Source: Desulfobacteraceae bacterium (GTDB taxonomy: Bacteria > Desulfobacterota > Desulfobacteria > Desulfobacterales > Desulfosarcinaceae). From it: a DNA stretch of 59,081 nucleotides. This document shows positions 50,878-59,081 of this stretch, piece after piece; within the stretch, counting starts at the first letter, position 1, and each line of letters begins with the position of its first letter. The stretch spans positions 1 to 59,081 of the forward strand of contig JAAERL010000402.1 in NCBI GenBank assembly GCA_024230435.1, given 5' to 3'. The translations under genes were made by a program, and so were the position numbers. The notes under the pieces are model-generated. The model had not been told where the DNA came from, did no database searches, and saw nothing but the letters and a program-made list of their open reading frames with translations.

Positions 50878-51493
50878 CGTTGCCGAAATATTCACTTCAA
50901 TTCAAGGTGAAGGCCCGCTGATGGGACAACCTGCCGTTTTTTTACGTCTGGCCGGTTGTGTTCAACCCCATTGTTGCTGGTGCGACACCCCGGAGGCGCT
51001 TGAACCGGGCCGTAAAGTGCCCTGGGAAAAAGTACGAGACAATATATTGGCCCTAAAACCTGACCTGGTGATCATTACGGGCGGGGAACCCTTTTTTCAG
51101 TGGAAAACAGGATTAGACAAATTAACACGGGCCCTGTTAACGGCCGGCCGCCGCATTCAATTTGAAACCAGCGCAAAAGCGGGAATTGCCCCTGATACGG
51201 GAGCTATGATTGTTTGTTCGCCAAAACCCATCAACGCCCCTTTTCTTGCTCCGAACCTTGCGGACAGGGTGGATGCATTTAAATTTGTAATCCGAAATAA
51301 TATTGAACCGGTTTTGGATTTCCAGCAAAAGCACGGCATTTGCTCTGAACGTATCTGGCTCATGGCCCTGGGGGCAAACCGCAGCCAGCAATTAAACCGC
51401 ATGAACCAAGTATGGAAGCTTTGCGTAATCCATGGATTTCAATTTTCACCGCGGTTGCATATTTTGGCGTTTAACCAGCAAAAAGGCATTTGA
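50870..51493 (+). CDS. queE: 7-carboxy-7-deazaguanine synthase (radical SAM)
   Basis: The 207-residue enzyme makes the deazapurine ring with SAM and an Fe-S cluster. The N-terminus EIFTSIQGEGPLMGQPAVF is typical. The cluster loop is GCVQPHCCWCDT, where the spacing reads C-x4-C-x2-C rather than the usual C-x3-C-x2-C. GGEPFFQ is the SAM-binding motif. It overlaps queD by 8 bp and precedes queC by 11 bp. Confidence 0.9.
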   Translation: MLDVAEIFTSIQGEGPLMGQPAVFLRLAGCVQPHCCWCDTPEALEPGRKVPWEKVRDNILALKPDLVIITGGEPFFQWKTGLDKLTRALLTAGRRIQFETSAKAGIAPDTGAMIVCSPKPINAPFLAPNLADRVDAFKFVIRNNIEPVLDFQQKHGICSERIWLMALGANRSQQLNRMNQVWKLCVIHGFQFSPRLHILAFNQQKGI

Positions 51494-51504
51494 AGAGGTA
51501 TTTG

Positions 51505-52164
51505 ATGATTGAATCGATTATAATACTCTCCGGCGGTATGGACTCCACGGTTTTGCTGGCAAAGCAAATTGCGCAAAATATACAAATCGCGGCGCTGAGT
51601 TTTGATTACGGATCAAAACACAACCGCCGGGAACTGCCCCTGGCTGCCGGCGCCTGTAAAAACTATGGTGTGCCTCACCGAATTATTGAGTTGCCATTTA
51701 TCAACCAGCTTTTCAAGTCATCGCTGCTGCAATCAGGACAAGCCGTACCCAATGGGCGTTATGATGCCGGGAACATGAAAAAAACGGTGGTGCCCTTTCG
51801 CAACGGTATCCTAATGGCCATTGCTGTCGGATACGCCGAATCGTTGGATGCCAAATGTGTTTTGATCGGCTCTCATAGCGGCGATCATTTCATCTATCCA
51901 GACTGCCGCCCGGAATTCAACAGCGCATTTTCCCGGGCAGCGCAACTGGGAACCGGCGGCAAGGTGTCAGTCGAATTTCCTTTTTCAGATATGGATAAAA
52001 GACAAATTGGAGACCTGGGCCGAAGTCTTGATGTGGATTATACCCGGACCTGGACGTGTTACAAGGGGGCAAACGTCCATTGCGGTGTTTGCAGCGCTTG
52101 TGATGAGCGTAAATATGCCCTGCGCCATGATGAGGGCAAGGACCCTACCAGCTATGCTGAATAA
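51505..52164 (+). CDS. queC: 7-cyano-7-deazaguanine synthase
   Basis: The 219-residue enzyme converts carboxydeazaguanine to preQ0 using ATP and ammonia. The PP-loop ATP motif is SGGMDSTVLL (about 8-17). YGSKHNRREL follows, and a zinc-binding Cys set CYKGANVHCGVCSACDERK is near the C-terminus. GAAGAGG precedes the ATG at 51505; a longer frame from 51490 is not supported. Length is typical. Confidence 0.94.
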   Translation: MIESIIILSGGMDSTVLLAKQIAQNIQIAALSFDYGSKHNRRELPLAAGACKNYGVPHRIIELPFINQLFKSSLLQSGQAVPNGRYDAGNMKKTVVPFRNGILMAIAVGYAESLDAKCVLIGSHSGDHFIYPDCRPEFNSAFSRAAQLGTGGKVSVEFPFSDMDKRQIGDLGRSLDVDYTRTWTCYKGANVHCGVCSACDERKYALRHDEGKDPTSYAE

Positions 52165-52175
52165 TGGAGTTTTCG

Positions 52176-53009
52176 ATGAAATTATCTAAAAACGATCAAT
52201 CATTGCCTTTGGGCAAAACCATTATTCATAGCCGGACTTATGATCCCGGCCAATTGTATCCCATTGCCCGCCATATGAGCCGCCAGACCGAAGCAGCGCC
52301 GGATAAAAACGATGTGTTGTTTTACGGGGAAGATATTTGGAATGTCTATGAGCTTTGCTGGCTGGGCCCCGCCGGTAAACCCGAAATCGCCATGGCGGAG
52401 ATACGTGTGCCCTGCGATTCACCCAATCTTGTCGAATCAAAATCTTTAAAGCTCTATTTAAATTCCTTCAACATGACCCGCTTCGAAGACCCGGCACAGG
52501 TCAGTGAAACCATTAGCCATGATCTATCTCAAACATTTGGTAAACCTGTCAGGGTAAAATTGATTTCACCGGATCGATTCAACCAAATCAGCTTGGCCGA
52601 ACCGCCCGGCACATGCATTGATGACAAAGATTTAGACGGTTTTTGCCTGCATGTCGAACCGGATCACCTCAGATCAGAAGCGCCCGATGCCCGTGAAGCT
52701 TTGTATTCAAGACTTTTTCGCTCCATCTGTCCGGTGACCGGACAACCCGATTACGCCACCGTGGCCATCGCCTACCAGGGACCACGCCTGCGCCGCTCGG
52801 GATTGCTGAGCTATCTTGTTTCATTTCGTGAACATGCAGGATTCCATGAAGCCTGTATCGAAAAAATCTTTCACGATATCATGAAATGCTGCGCTCCCCG
52901 GCGCCTGACCGTTTACGGCAGATTTACCCGCCGGGGCGGAATCGATATTAATCCGCTACGTTCCACGCACCAAATTTCTCCAAAAAATTTGCGTGATCCA
53001 AGACAATAA
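52176..53009 (+). CDS. queF: NADPH-dependent 7-cyano-7-deazaguanine reductase, bimodular
   Basis: The 277-residue protein is the long, E. coli-type QueF with two tunnelling-fold modules. The first module holds VESKSLKLYLNSFNM (87-101), which contacts NADPH. The second holds SICPVTGQPDYA with C185 and D192, then FHEACIEK and RRGGIDINP. It reduces preQ0 to preQ1. GGAG sits six bases before ATG 52176; an ATG at 52164 would overlap that site. It ends the queDECF operon and is distinct from the short queF at 22 kb. Confidence 0.92.
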   Translation: MKLSKNDQSLPLGKTIIHSRTYDPGQLYPIARHMSRQTEAAPDKNDVLFYGEDIWNVYELCWLGPAGKPEIAMAEIRVPCDSPNLVESKSLKLYLNSFNMTRFEDPAQVSETISHDLSQTFGKPVRVKLISPDRFNQISLAEPPGTCIDDKDLDGFCLHVEPDHLRSEAPDAREALYSRLFRSICPVTGQPDYATVAIAYQGPRLRRSGLLSYLVSFREHAGFHEACIEKIFHDIMKCCAPRRLTVYGRFTRRGGIDINPLRSTHQISPKNLRDPRQ

Positions 53010-53057
53010 TGGTTCGCATTCATCAACGAAACGGCCAACTTTTTGAATAAACACTAT

Positions 53058-53080
53058 TTAGGGTCTTTTATGACCCTTAA
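53058..53080. terminator. Bidirectional terminator between queF and the DUF3141 gene
   Basis: A short stem AGGGTC/GACCCT with a 6-nt loop, flanked by TTTA and TTAATTT. It touches the stop codon of the convergent gene. The stem is only about 7 bp, so efficiency is uncertain. Confidence 0.5.
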
Positions 53081-55284
53081 TTTGGTATGCCCAAAGTTGT
53101 TACAATGCGATCAAGCACCTTATACTCCGAGGCAACCAATCTTTTATCCGCCATGGCTATCTTCAAAGCAATATCCAGTGCGGCCTTACGGTCATTAAAA
53201 CCAGGCAGCAGTGTTTTCAATGTATCAAAGGCCAATTCCGGTTCAAGTTCCAGTATACTGGATTGTTTTTTAACCTCTTCCATAAAATACGACGCATCCA
53301 AGTGGCTTAACCTGTAATCATTTTGAAAAACTTCCTTAAGTACATAAAACTCACGTTTATCCACAATATCATCAGCATTGGACATCGCCAGCATAATGCG
53401 GACAACAGCCTCGGCAAATCCACCTTGGCTGGCTTGCGTGCATGCCCACTGCCGTTGATCATAATCATGCAATTGCCCTTTTTTTTGAACCGGCTTTTTC
53501 GAGTCCTTAGTAAAACTGTTGTTCCACATGCACATCATCTGCATGAAAGGGTTGTTGTAAATGCTAAAAAACAAGTGCTCGTGGGTACTGTCGCGTATTT
53601 GTCCATAACATTTTAAACCGGAGGTAACCATATCGGAGAACATTTTTTCCCATTTCAGAAAAGGATTGTCCTTATCCGCCGGCCGCCTTTCGGCTTTTAC
53701 CTTCTGCGCCAATGACTCAAGCGGCAGGCAAAAAGGATTCAGATCGGATATTGCATAACGCTGAACTCTTAGAGGATGCAGTTGCTCCATACAAAGGGCT
53801 GTTAACTCGTTTACTCCAAGACGGACCCACGGCCTTATAAAATTCTGATATAACATGTCATTGTAACGTGAAACCGTTCTAACAGGCAAAAAAACTTCCT
53901 CATCTTCCAAGCCATCGTCAAGTTCAAGAATGTCTTTCATATCACGCTCTTCAAAATGAACATTATAATCGTATAACCCGGGACGGCTAGGCTTTCCTTC
54001 AATCGTCATTTCATAAAGACCCGGCGACAGGCAACTGAGCATTTCAACACAATCGATAATCTGATTGTGCTCCTTTTTAGCAACTCCGCCTGAAACAAAA
54101 ATACCCAAGTGCCCGATTTTATCGTGTACCATATATGCGATCACCTGGCCGCAGCGCTTAATTTCTTCAACTGTGCCATATACTTTGTAAATCCAGTTAA
54201 GCGCTTGAGGCGGCGGCGTGATGTTATCACCTCCGGAAGCAAAAACCATAATCGGATTTTTAAAATTCTTTAAATTGACATATTTCCCGTTATCCATGCG
54301 AAGGCTGCCCTGCTCAAGCTCGTTACCCATAAAAAGACCGTCCACAATAAAATGAATTTCATCGGTATTCATTTTAAAAAAACCGCCCCACCACTTTTCA
54401 AATTCCAGGTAGCGTTCCTGTTCGGTATCCACATTGGCATATAAATGATACTGCTTTGCCCAAAGGGTGTTGGCTGGATTCAAGTCCTCAAAACCGGCGA
54501 CAAGATGAACACCGTCAAATTGACCATTGCCCAAATCACAGCACAATGAGGTCAACCAGATCCCGCCGAATAATCCGCCACGATAACGCATGGGATTAGC
54601 ACCTTCAACTCCTCCCCAATATGACAGCGGCGAACCGTTAAGCACGATTGGCCCGGTGACGTCCGGGCGGTCACTGGCAATCAGGGCGGCGGCCCATCCG
54701 GCCTGGCAATTACCAATAACAGCAGGCTTGGGCAAATCGGGATGCCTCAAGGCTACTTGCTCTAAAAAACGAACTTCGGCCTGCTCAACATCGGAAATGG
54801 TCTGTCCGGGCTCGGGATCGGTATAAAACGTTATAAAATAAACCGGATGGCCTTGATCCAAAGCCACTCCGATTTGAGAATTCAGCTTTGAACCACCGAT
54901 ACCCGGGCCATGGCCGGCCCTCGGATCAATCACGACAATGGGACGTTTCAATGACAACATGCATTCTTTTTTTTTGGGTCTGCGCCGGGCTTTTTCCAAA
55001 TCTTGCGGCCGTTGTTTTAAACGCCGGTCTGATTTCTTTCGCCGGTCCATAATCCGCAAAAGGGCATAATTTACCGGTTGTTCAAAGGTTCGGCCATCCA
55101 TAACCATTTCATAGTCAAAAATCAGTACCGGAGGTTGACCGGCATCTAAATGGTCAAGATAATTATTTCCACGTTTTCGTAAAGTATCCCAATAAAGAAC
55201 AGTACGCTGACAGCTATCGGCTATATACTCATAGGCTTGACCAGCCAGTTGCATAGGATTGAAAAAAAAGTTCATCATATTCAT
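53077..55284 (-). CDS. DUF3141 PHA-synthase-like hydrolase fused to a TerB-like domain
   Basis: The 735-residue protein has an alpha/beta-hydrolase domain (about 110-430). The lipase-box nucleophile is Cys in VIGNCQAGWAA (C193), as in PHA synthases; the acid is in ASGGDNITPP and the His in DKIGHLGIFV. The C-terminal 130 residues (AVVRIMLAMSNADDIVDKRE, then ALKIAMADKRLVASEYKVLD) form two repeats of a TerB/TerB-like domain. It is cytoplasmic and has no phasin or PhaE neighbour. Whether it polymerises or hydrolyses is not shown. AGGTAGGA precedes the ATG. Confidence 0.85.
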   Translation of the reverse strand: MNMMNFFFNPMQLAGQAYEYIADSCQRTVLYWDTLRKRGNNYLDHLDAGQPPVLIFDYEMVMDGRTFEQPVNYALLRIMDRRKKSDRRLKQRPQDLEKARRRPKKKECMLSLKRPIVVIDPRAGHGPGIGGSKLNSQIGVALDQGHPVYFITFYTDPEPGQTISDVEQAEVRFLEQVALRHPDLPKPAVIGNCQAGWAAALIASDRPDVTGPIVLNGSPLSYWGGVEGANPMRYRGGLFGGIWLTSLCCDLGNGQFDGVHLVAGFEDLNPANTLWAKQYHLYANVDTEQERYLEFEKWWGGFFKMNTDEIHFIVDGLFMGNELEQGSLRMDNGKYVNLKNFKNPIMVFASGGDNITPPPQALNWIYKVYGTVEEIKRCGQVIAYMVHDKIGHLGIFVSGGVAKKEHNQIIDCVEMLSCLSPGLYEMTIEGKPSRPGLYDYNVHFEERDMKDILELDDGLEDEEVFLPVRTVSRYNDMLYQNFIRPWVRLGVNELTALCMEQLHPLRVQRYAISDLNPFCLPLESLAQKVKAERRPADKDNPFLKWEKMFSDMVTSGLKCYGQIRDSTHEHLFFSIYNNPFMQMMCMWNNSFTKDSKKPVQKKGQLHDYDQRQWACTQASQGGFAEAVVRIMLAMSNADDIVDKREFYVLKEVFQNDYRLSHLDASYFMEEVKKQSSILELEPELAFDTLKTLLPGFNDRKAALDIALKIAMADKRLVASEYKVLDRIVTTLGIPN

Positions 55285-55806
55285 TGTCTATCCTACCTTT
55301 CTAGTACATTGCAGCAGGTTAAGGTTTTATTACACTCTCATGCGGGTTGAATATCTTATGGGATTCCACAAAGAAATCTTAGCAGAGCAGCTATTAAGAT
55401 CAGCACAAACCCATAGAGGAACCATAAAAGGAACCACCATGATAGTTATCGGCTCTTGAAAGAAATAATTAATTTTTGAATTTATTTAATTTAGGCATGT
55501 TAAACTTTCAACTCAGAACGAAAATCTGCAATAAAACAACACTAAACGAGCATCAACATGTTGGAAGCACAAACTTTTTTCATCGCTTGTATTTTTATCA
55601 AATAAATTTAAAAAAATCAATTTTTTTCTATAACCCCTTACTATTTATGGTATGTATTTATTGTTTTTTTGGCATTTTTTACACTTATCACTTGACCTTA
55701 ATAAAAGTTATTGTTATCAAGCTTTTATTTTCTACAAGTACATTTCCAATATAATTTAGCCATATAATACTGGCTATCATTTCAATGGCGGACCATAGGC
55801 GTGAGA

Positions 55807-55958
55807 ATTAAGGCAATTGGCGGAAAAATATAACATCTTAGGGCCCCGGAAAAAAAGACACCCCAGGGTGTTATATCCTTAGATAAATTCGTCTGAAAAA
55901 GTATTTTCTTCGATCTGCCAAGACAGACGTTTTAAGGCGATTGGTAAAATCGCCTAAA
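55807..55958. repeat. Diverged family A repeat in the 55.3-56.2 kb gap
   Basis: The left side reads AAGGCAATTGGCGGAAAAAT ATAACATCTTAGG; the right side is a compact TTAAGGCGATTGGTAAAATCGCCTA palindrome split over both ends. Inside are hairpin-forming blocks (ACACCCCAGGGTGT; CGTCTGAAAAAGTATT...AGACG). The rest of 55285-56219 is AT-rich without a convincing gene. Confidence 0.55.
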
Positions 55959-56017
55959 AGGAATGCGCTATGAAAAACGAACTTCTTTTTTGCATAAGTA
56001 GGCTCAAATACTGCTGC

Positions 56018-56100
56018 CAAGCTCCCGGCAAAGGCTTACTTAGCGTCCATTGGTGAGACAGGCCAATTATGGATTGACGCTACTTAGATTGCCGGGAGCC
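56018..56100. repeat. Nested inverted repeat (family D ends, B-like core)
   Basis: Outer arms GCTCCCGGCAA and TTGCCGGGAGC surround an inner pair TTAGCGTCCATTGG / GGATTGACGCTACTTAG. The inner sequence recalls the TTAGTGTCCATCC terminus of family B. It lies about 120 bp upstream of the carboxypeptidase gene. Confidence 0.55.
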
Positions 56101-56219
56101 AAGGGCCTGCCCGAATACCACAAAATGTTCTATCCATCGAGGAATACCATACATCTTTAACGAGGCCAAATAACCGCAAGCTAGTCTGACTGCCTCAACT
56201 ATGCAAAGGAGCACAAACC

Positions 56220-58595
56220 ATGCCCAACCCAAACAGACGATTACTATCATGGCCGGGATTCGCAACTCTCGGAAAAGTACTCTTAAGCACAATATGCATT
56301 ATTGCCATGACAGGAACAGCCATGGCTATCGATCTTCCTCAATTGGATAAGACCCGCTACCATACCTGGCAAGAGGTTGACGCTTACCTTGAAGCCGTTG
56401 CATCTCATCCCAAATTGCTGCCCATCGCCAAGCTCATCCCCATTGGCTACTCGCGTGAAGGGCGTCAATTGCGCGTACTGCAAATTTCCCTCAAGACAAT
56501 GGAGGGAAAACATCCGGATAACAAACCGGCCGCTTTTATCATGGGCGCACATCATGCCCGCGAGCATATCAGCAAAGAAGCGGTGCTGAGCCTTATAGAT
56601 AAAATCATCCACAGCTATGGCAAGGATGATATCGAGGGTGAGGCCATTACCTACCTTGTTAATGCGGGTACCTTTTATTTGCTTCCCTGGGTTAACCCGG
56701 ACGGTGGAACAAACGAATTTTTTCATAATCCCGAACAGCGCAAAACCAATTATAGTTCCGATGAACCCCAAATCGGAGCCGCTGATTGCGACTCGTGCGG
56801 GGATGGCTTTATGGATGAAGACAGCCCTGATATTCAAACCGGCGATGTTGGCGTTGTGAATCGTAACGGTAACGCTATCATATTTCGCGGTAATGATATC
56901 ATCGGACGTCATCTTCAGTTGTGGTATGAAAATGGTGATTATAGCGCGCCGGTGACTGATCAACGCGTATCGCGCATCCAGCCGGCAAACTCACCATATA
57001 CTTTTAATTACGAAGGCTGGGACCCTGATGGTGACGGTACATTCGGCCCCTATTCCGGTGAGGATTTTGTAGGCGGCGCCGATCCTAACCGGAATTATGG
57101 AGAACCCGAATGGGGCAAGTGTGATGAGGACCGGGGCTGCAGTTGGAAATCCGGCTCCCAGACCTATGCTGGCCCGGAGCCTTTTTCAGAACCGGAAACG
57201 GCGGCTGTGGCGGCTTTTATGAGGTCTCACCCCAACATCGTCTCACTGGAAAGTCTTCATTCAGGGATAAATCAGATTTATCCGCCCTGGTTTTTGTTCG
57301 AAGATGATCCCGGCAACACCACCATGGATCAAGCTTACACAGATGCCGTAGCCCAGTATATTTCCCAGGAAACCGGCTATGAAGTAAAATACGGCGGACC
57401 ATATTCCGTAAAGGGAGACACCACGGGCTATTCTTATACCGGCTCGAGCCAGAACCCCGGCTTTGGTCTTGACTTCTGGCCGGGAGGTTTACTTTCCTTT
57501 ACAACAGAAATATACGGCATGGGAAGCACTTCCGGATCAGCCGAGGCCGTTAAAGACTGGTTCCCTAATCACTATAAACAATTCGATACAAATTATCCTC
57601 AAGGTATGTTTCTTGCTTGGCAAGACTTTCCGTGGTGCACCACTTGCGACCCTGATAAGATGCCAGGCTCATTGGACTACTTTAATTATATTCAATACAC
57701 CGAATACTTTGTCTTCAACTCGGAAGGCAAATGCGGCGGGCAGACGGATCCTAACGTTTTTCACTGCGATTACTGGGGACTTTCGAGCAGCACCGATTAT
57801 TATGCCGACTTCGACATTTTTGCCTACTTTAATCCGCCATCGGCCGAGCGCTGCTATAAAGACTGGAACTGTGACGGTTCGGCTTTGGTGCGAACAGTGG
57901 ACAAGCAACTCAAGCACCTGATGTACAGGTTATTTATCGCGCCTTTTATTAAATTCAACACCACCGAAACTGTAACCAACGGCTCGAGCCTGACTCTGGC
58001 AGTTGAAAACACCGGTTTTCTGCGCTCCAGTATCATGACCACAGCCAGAGAGAGTGAAGATCCGTTGACCAGCCGTTACTATGATTATGGAAACATCGAT
58101 GTCAGTATTGTCTATGCATTCGGTTTTTCTGTTAACGGCTCAAAAAAAGCTAACATCGGCTGGTTGGGCGGCGGGCGCAAAGATGACCCTGTCCCGAGGA
58201 TAAAGGCGGCCACTTTTGATGTAAGCGGACTAAGCAAAGGCGATTTTTTTATTGCCAAGGCAAGCAGTGATAAAACAGGCACAGTCAGCGCAATCATTCG
58301 GGTGACCTCCGCAGATAAACAGTGCCTGCCGGGCAAAAAATGTTCCAAACAACTTGGTCTTAAAATCGCCTGGACTGATTTTAAGGATCAACCCAAGGCC
58401 CTTTCAGCCTACTTTATGGGGAATACACCGGAAACGGCCGTCAGGTACACCGCAGCCAGGGCCCGCACAAGAAGTACGATCAAGCAGGAAATCATCCGCG
58501 CCAAACAAGAACGTCAAGCGTATAAACGCATTGATGGCCCCTTTGAGCTTGTGCCTGGAAAAGCCAAAGGTATTGTGATTAAAAAATATCACTAA
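56220..58595 (+). CDS. Exported M14-family zinc carboxypeptidase
   Basis: The 791-residue protein has a signal peptide (about 15-36, cleaved after AMA). The M14 domain has the zinc motif HHAREH (H112, E115), substrate Arg/Asn in GADPNRNYG, the third zinc ligand in SLESLHSG and the catalytic Glu in SFTTEIYG. DSCGDGFMDEDSPD and DPDGDGTFGP inserts (about 175-190 and 250-260) look like calcium-binding loops. A beta-sandwich-like C-terminal region (about 550-750) with cysteine pairs follows. It would act on peptides outside the cytoplasm. AAAGGAG lies eight bases before the ATG. Confidence 0.88.
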   Translation: MPNPNRRLLSWPGFATLGKVLLSTICIIAMTGTAMAIDLPQLDKTRYHTWQEVDAYLEAVASHPKLLPIAKLIPIGYSREGRQLRVLQISLKTMEGKHPDNKPAAFIMGAHHAREHISKEAVLSLIDKIIHSYGKDDIEGEAITYLVNAGTFYLLPWVNPDGGTNEFFHNPEQRKTNYSSDEPQIGAADCDSCGDGFMDEDSPDIQTGDVGVVNRNGNAIIFRGNDIIGRHLQLWYENGDYSAPVTDQRVSRIQPANSPYTFNYEGWDPDGDGTFGPYSGEDFVGGADPNRNYGEPEWGKCDEDRGCSWKSGSQTYAGPEPFSEPETAAVAAFMRSHPNIVSLESLHSGINQIYPPWFLFEDDPGNTTMDQAYTDAVAQYISQETGYEVKYGGPYSVKGDTTGYSYTGSSQNPGFGLDFWPGGLLSFTTEIYGMGSTSGSAEAVKDWFPNHYKQFDTNYPQGMFLAWQDFPWCTTCDPDKMPGSLDYFNYIQYTEYFVFNSEGKCGGQTDPNVFHCDYWGLSSSTDYYADFDIFAYFNPPSAERCYKDWNCDGSALVRTVDKQLKHLMYRLFIAPFIKFNTTETVTNGSSLTLAVENTGFLRSSIMTTARESEDPLTSRYYDYGNIDVSIVYAFGFSVNGSKKANIGWLGGGRKDDPVPRIKAATFDVSGLSKGDFFIAKASSDKTGTVSAIIRVTSADKQCLPGKKCSKQLGLKIAWTDFKDQPKALSAYFMGNTPETAVRYTAARARTRSTIKQEIIRAKQERQAYKRIDGPFELVPGKAKGIVIKKYH

Positions 58596-58605
58596 AACTT
58601 ATAAC

Positions 58606-58788
58606 TAGTGCCCACCGGCAAAATAGGAAAATTTGTTAGAAATCGAAAAATCGTTCAAGATCAAGGCGTACGAAAAATTTTACCTTAGGCATCTGATTAA
58701 TAGGCCCAAGCGGTGATATTCCCGAGGTAAAATTTTTCAATACAACGAAGATATCGGGCAGATCTGCCATTTATGAATTGACACTAAC
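58606..58788. repeat. Family B repeat, copy 2 (inverted relative to copy 1)
   Basis: It starts AGTGCCCACCGG and ends GAATTGACACTAACTT. Its reverse complement aligns with 655-832. It separates the carboxypeptidase gene from its terminator. Confidence 0.7.
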
Positions 58789-58790
58789 TT

Positions 58791-58826
58791 AAGGCTCCAT
58801 GCATAAAAGCATGGGGCCTTTTTAGC
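58791..58826 (+). terminator. Rho-independent terminator
   Basis: AAGGCTCCATGC, ATAAAA, GCATGGGGCCTTTTT: a GC-rich stem with a T run, the likely end of the carboxypeptidase transcript. Confidence 0.85.
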
Positions 58827-58917
58827 TGGCCGTCAAAGGACTAAAAGGATTAAAAACGCAAGGATCTTGAAAGTTGTCCCGCTGCCAACCCAATCCCGCT
58901 TTAGCACGGATGCAAGC

Positions 58918-59081
58918 TAAGGCGATTTGTGTTAAAGAATATACCATCTTGTATGTCTTTTTTCCCGTCTTGTGCGTTATGCCAAAGCCCGAATACGTAA
59001 AGTATGCAAACTTTGGCACGCCTTGAATACGAAAAAAAATCGAAGCTCAATCTGGTATATTCTTTTCCGCCAATCGCCTAA
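58918..59081. repeat. Family A repeat, last copy, at the window end
   Basis: Begins CTAAGGCGATTTG and ends GCCAATCGCCTAA at the last base of the window. It is the reverse complement of copy 1 with one deletion of about 15 bp and scattered changes (shared TATGTCTTTTTTCCCGTCTT, and TTGTGCGTTAT). Confidence 0.8.

Overview
This window looks like chromosomal DNA of an anaerobic Desulfobacterota, most likely a Desulfobacterales-type sulfate reducer. The inference rests on an adenylylsulfate-reductase-like flavoprotein/ferredoxin pair, a MoeA-periplasmic-binding-domain fusion, a hydantoinase/histone-deacetylase pair beside epmA, a DUF3450/TtpC-type TonB system and a non-discriminating-type AspRS. 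No 16S gene is present, so the placement is indirect.

Layout. 0-4 kb: small accessory genes (zinc-ribbon protein, DUF2589 protein, a membrane-anchored hypothetical, two tandem secreted 116-aa paralogues) among dispersed palindromic repeats. 4.8-10.2 kb: a six-gene operon for an energised TonB system (DUF3450, TtpC-like, ExbB, ExbD, TonB, TPR). 10.5-17.3 kb: a decayed defence/mobile island with an HTH protein, a possible PD-(D/E)XK protein, a lipoprotein, a tandem HEPN protein, an OLD-like ATPase/TOPRIM protein, a SIR2-like remnant, IS6 scraps and a lambda-like head-gene remnant. Six same-orientation copies of a ~160-bp REP/MITE-like repeat separate these units. 17.3-22.5 kb: GcvR, a DUF3360 permease, then queF-yhhQ-histidine kinase (preQ0 salvage). 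22.8-27 kb: AT-rich, decayed acquired DNA with an IS6 remnant, an MBL protein, lipoprotein, esterase and several broken ORFs. 27.6-32.6 kb: a TauE-type exporter, tRNA-Asn, aspS and hisS. 33-40.7 kb: hyuA-like, HDAC-like, epmA, a hybrid sensor kinase and an MFS exporter. 40.8-48.1 kb: one long directon moeA - moeA/PBP - archease - rtcB - uppP - pgm. 48.3-53 kb: Tat flavoprotein plus ferredoxin, then queD-queE-queC-queF (de novo preQ1). 53-58.6 kb: a DUF3141-TerB fusion and an exported M14 carboxypeptidase.

Themes. Queuosine metabolism appears twice, as a salvage-type operon (unimodular QueF, transporter, coupled histidine kinase) and as a de novo operon (QueD/E/C plus bimodular QueF). Molybdenum cofactor insertion is linked to RNA repair (RtcB/archease) by a 4-bp gene overlap. 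Repeats are abundant: at least four palindromic families occur, two of them in mirrored order at the two window ends, and in two places a repeat edge supplies a gene's stop codon.

The best candidates for something new are the repeat-punctuated island with the tandem HEPN protein and the OLD-like protein, the kinase coupled to preQ0 transport, and the tandem secreted paralogues.
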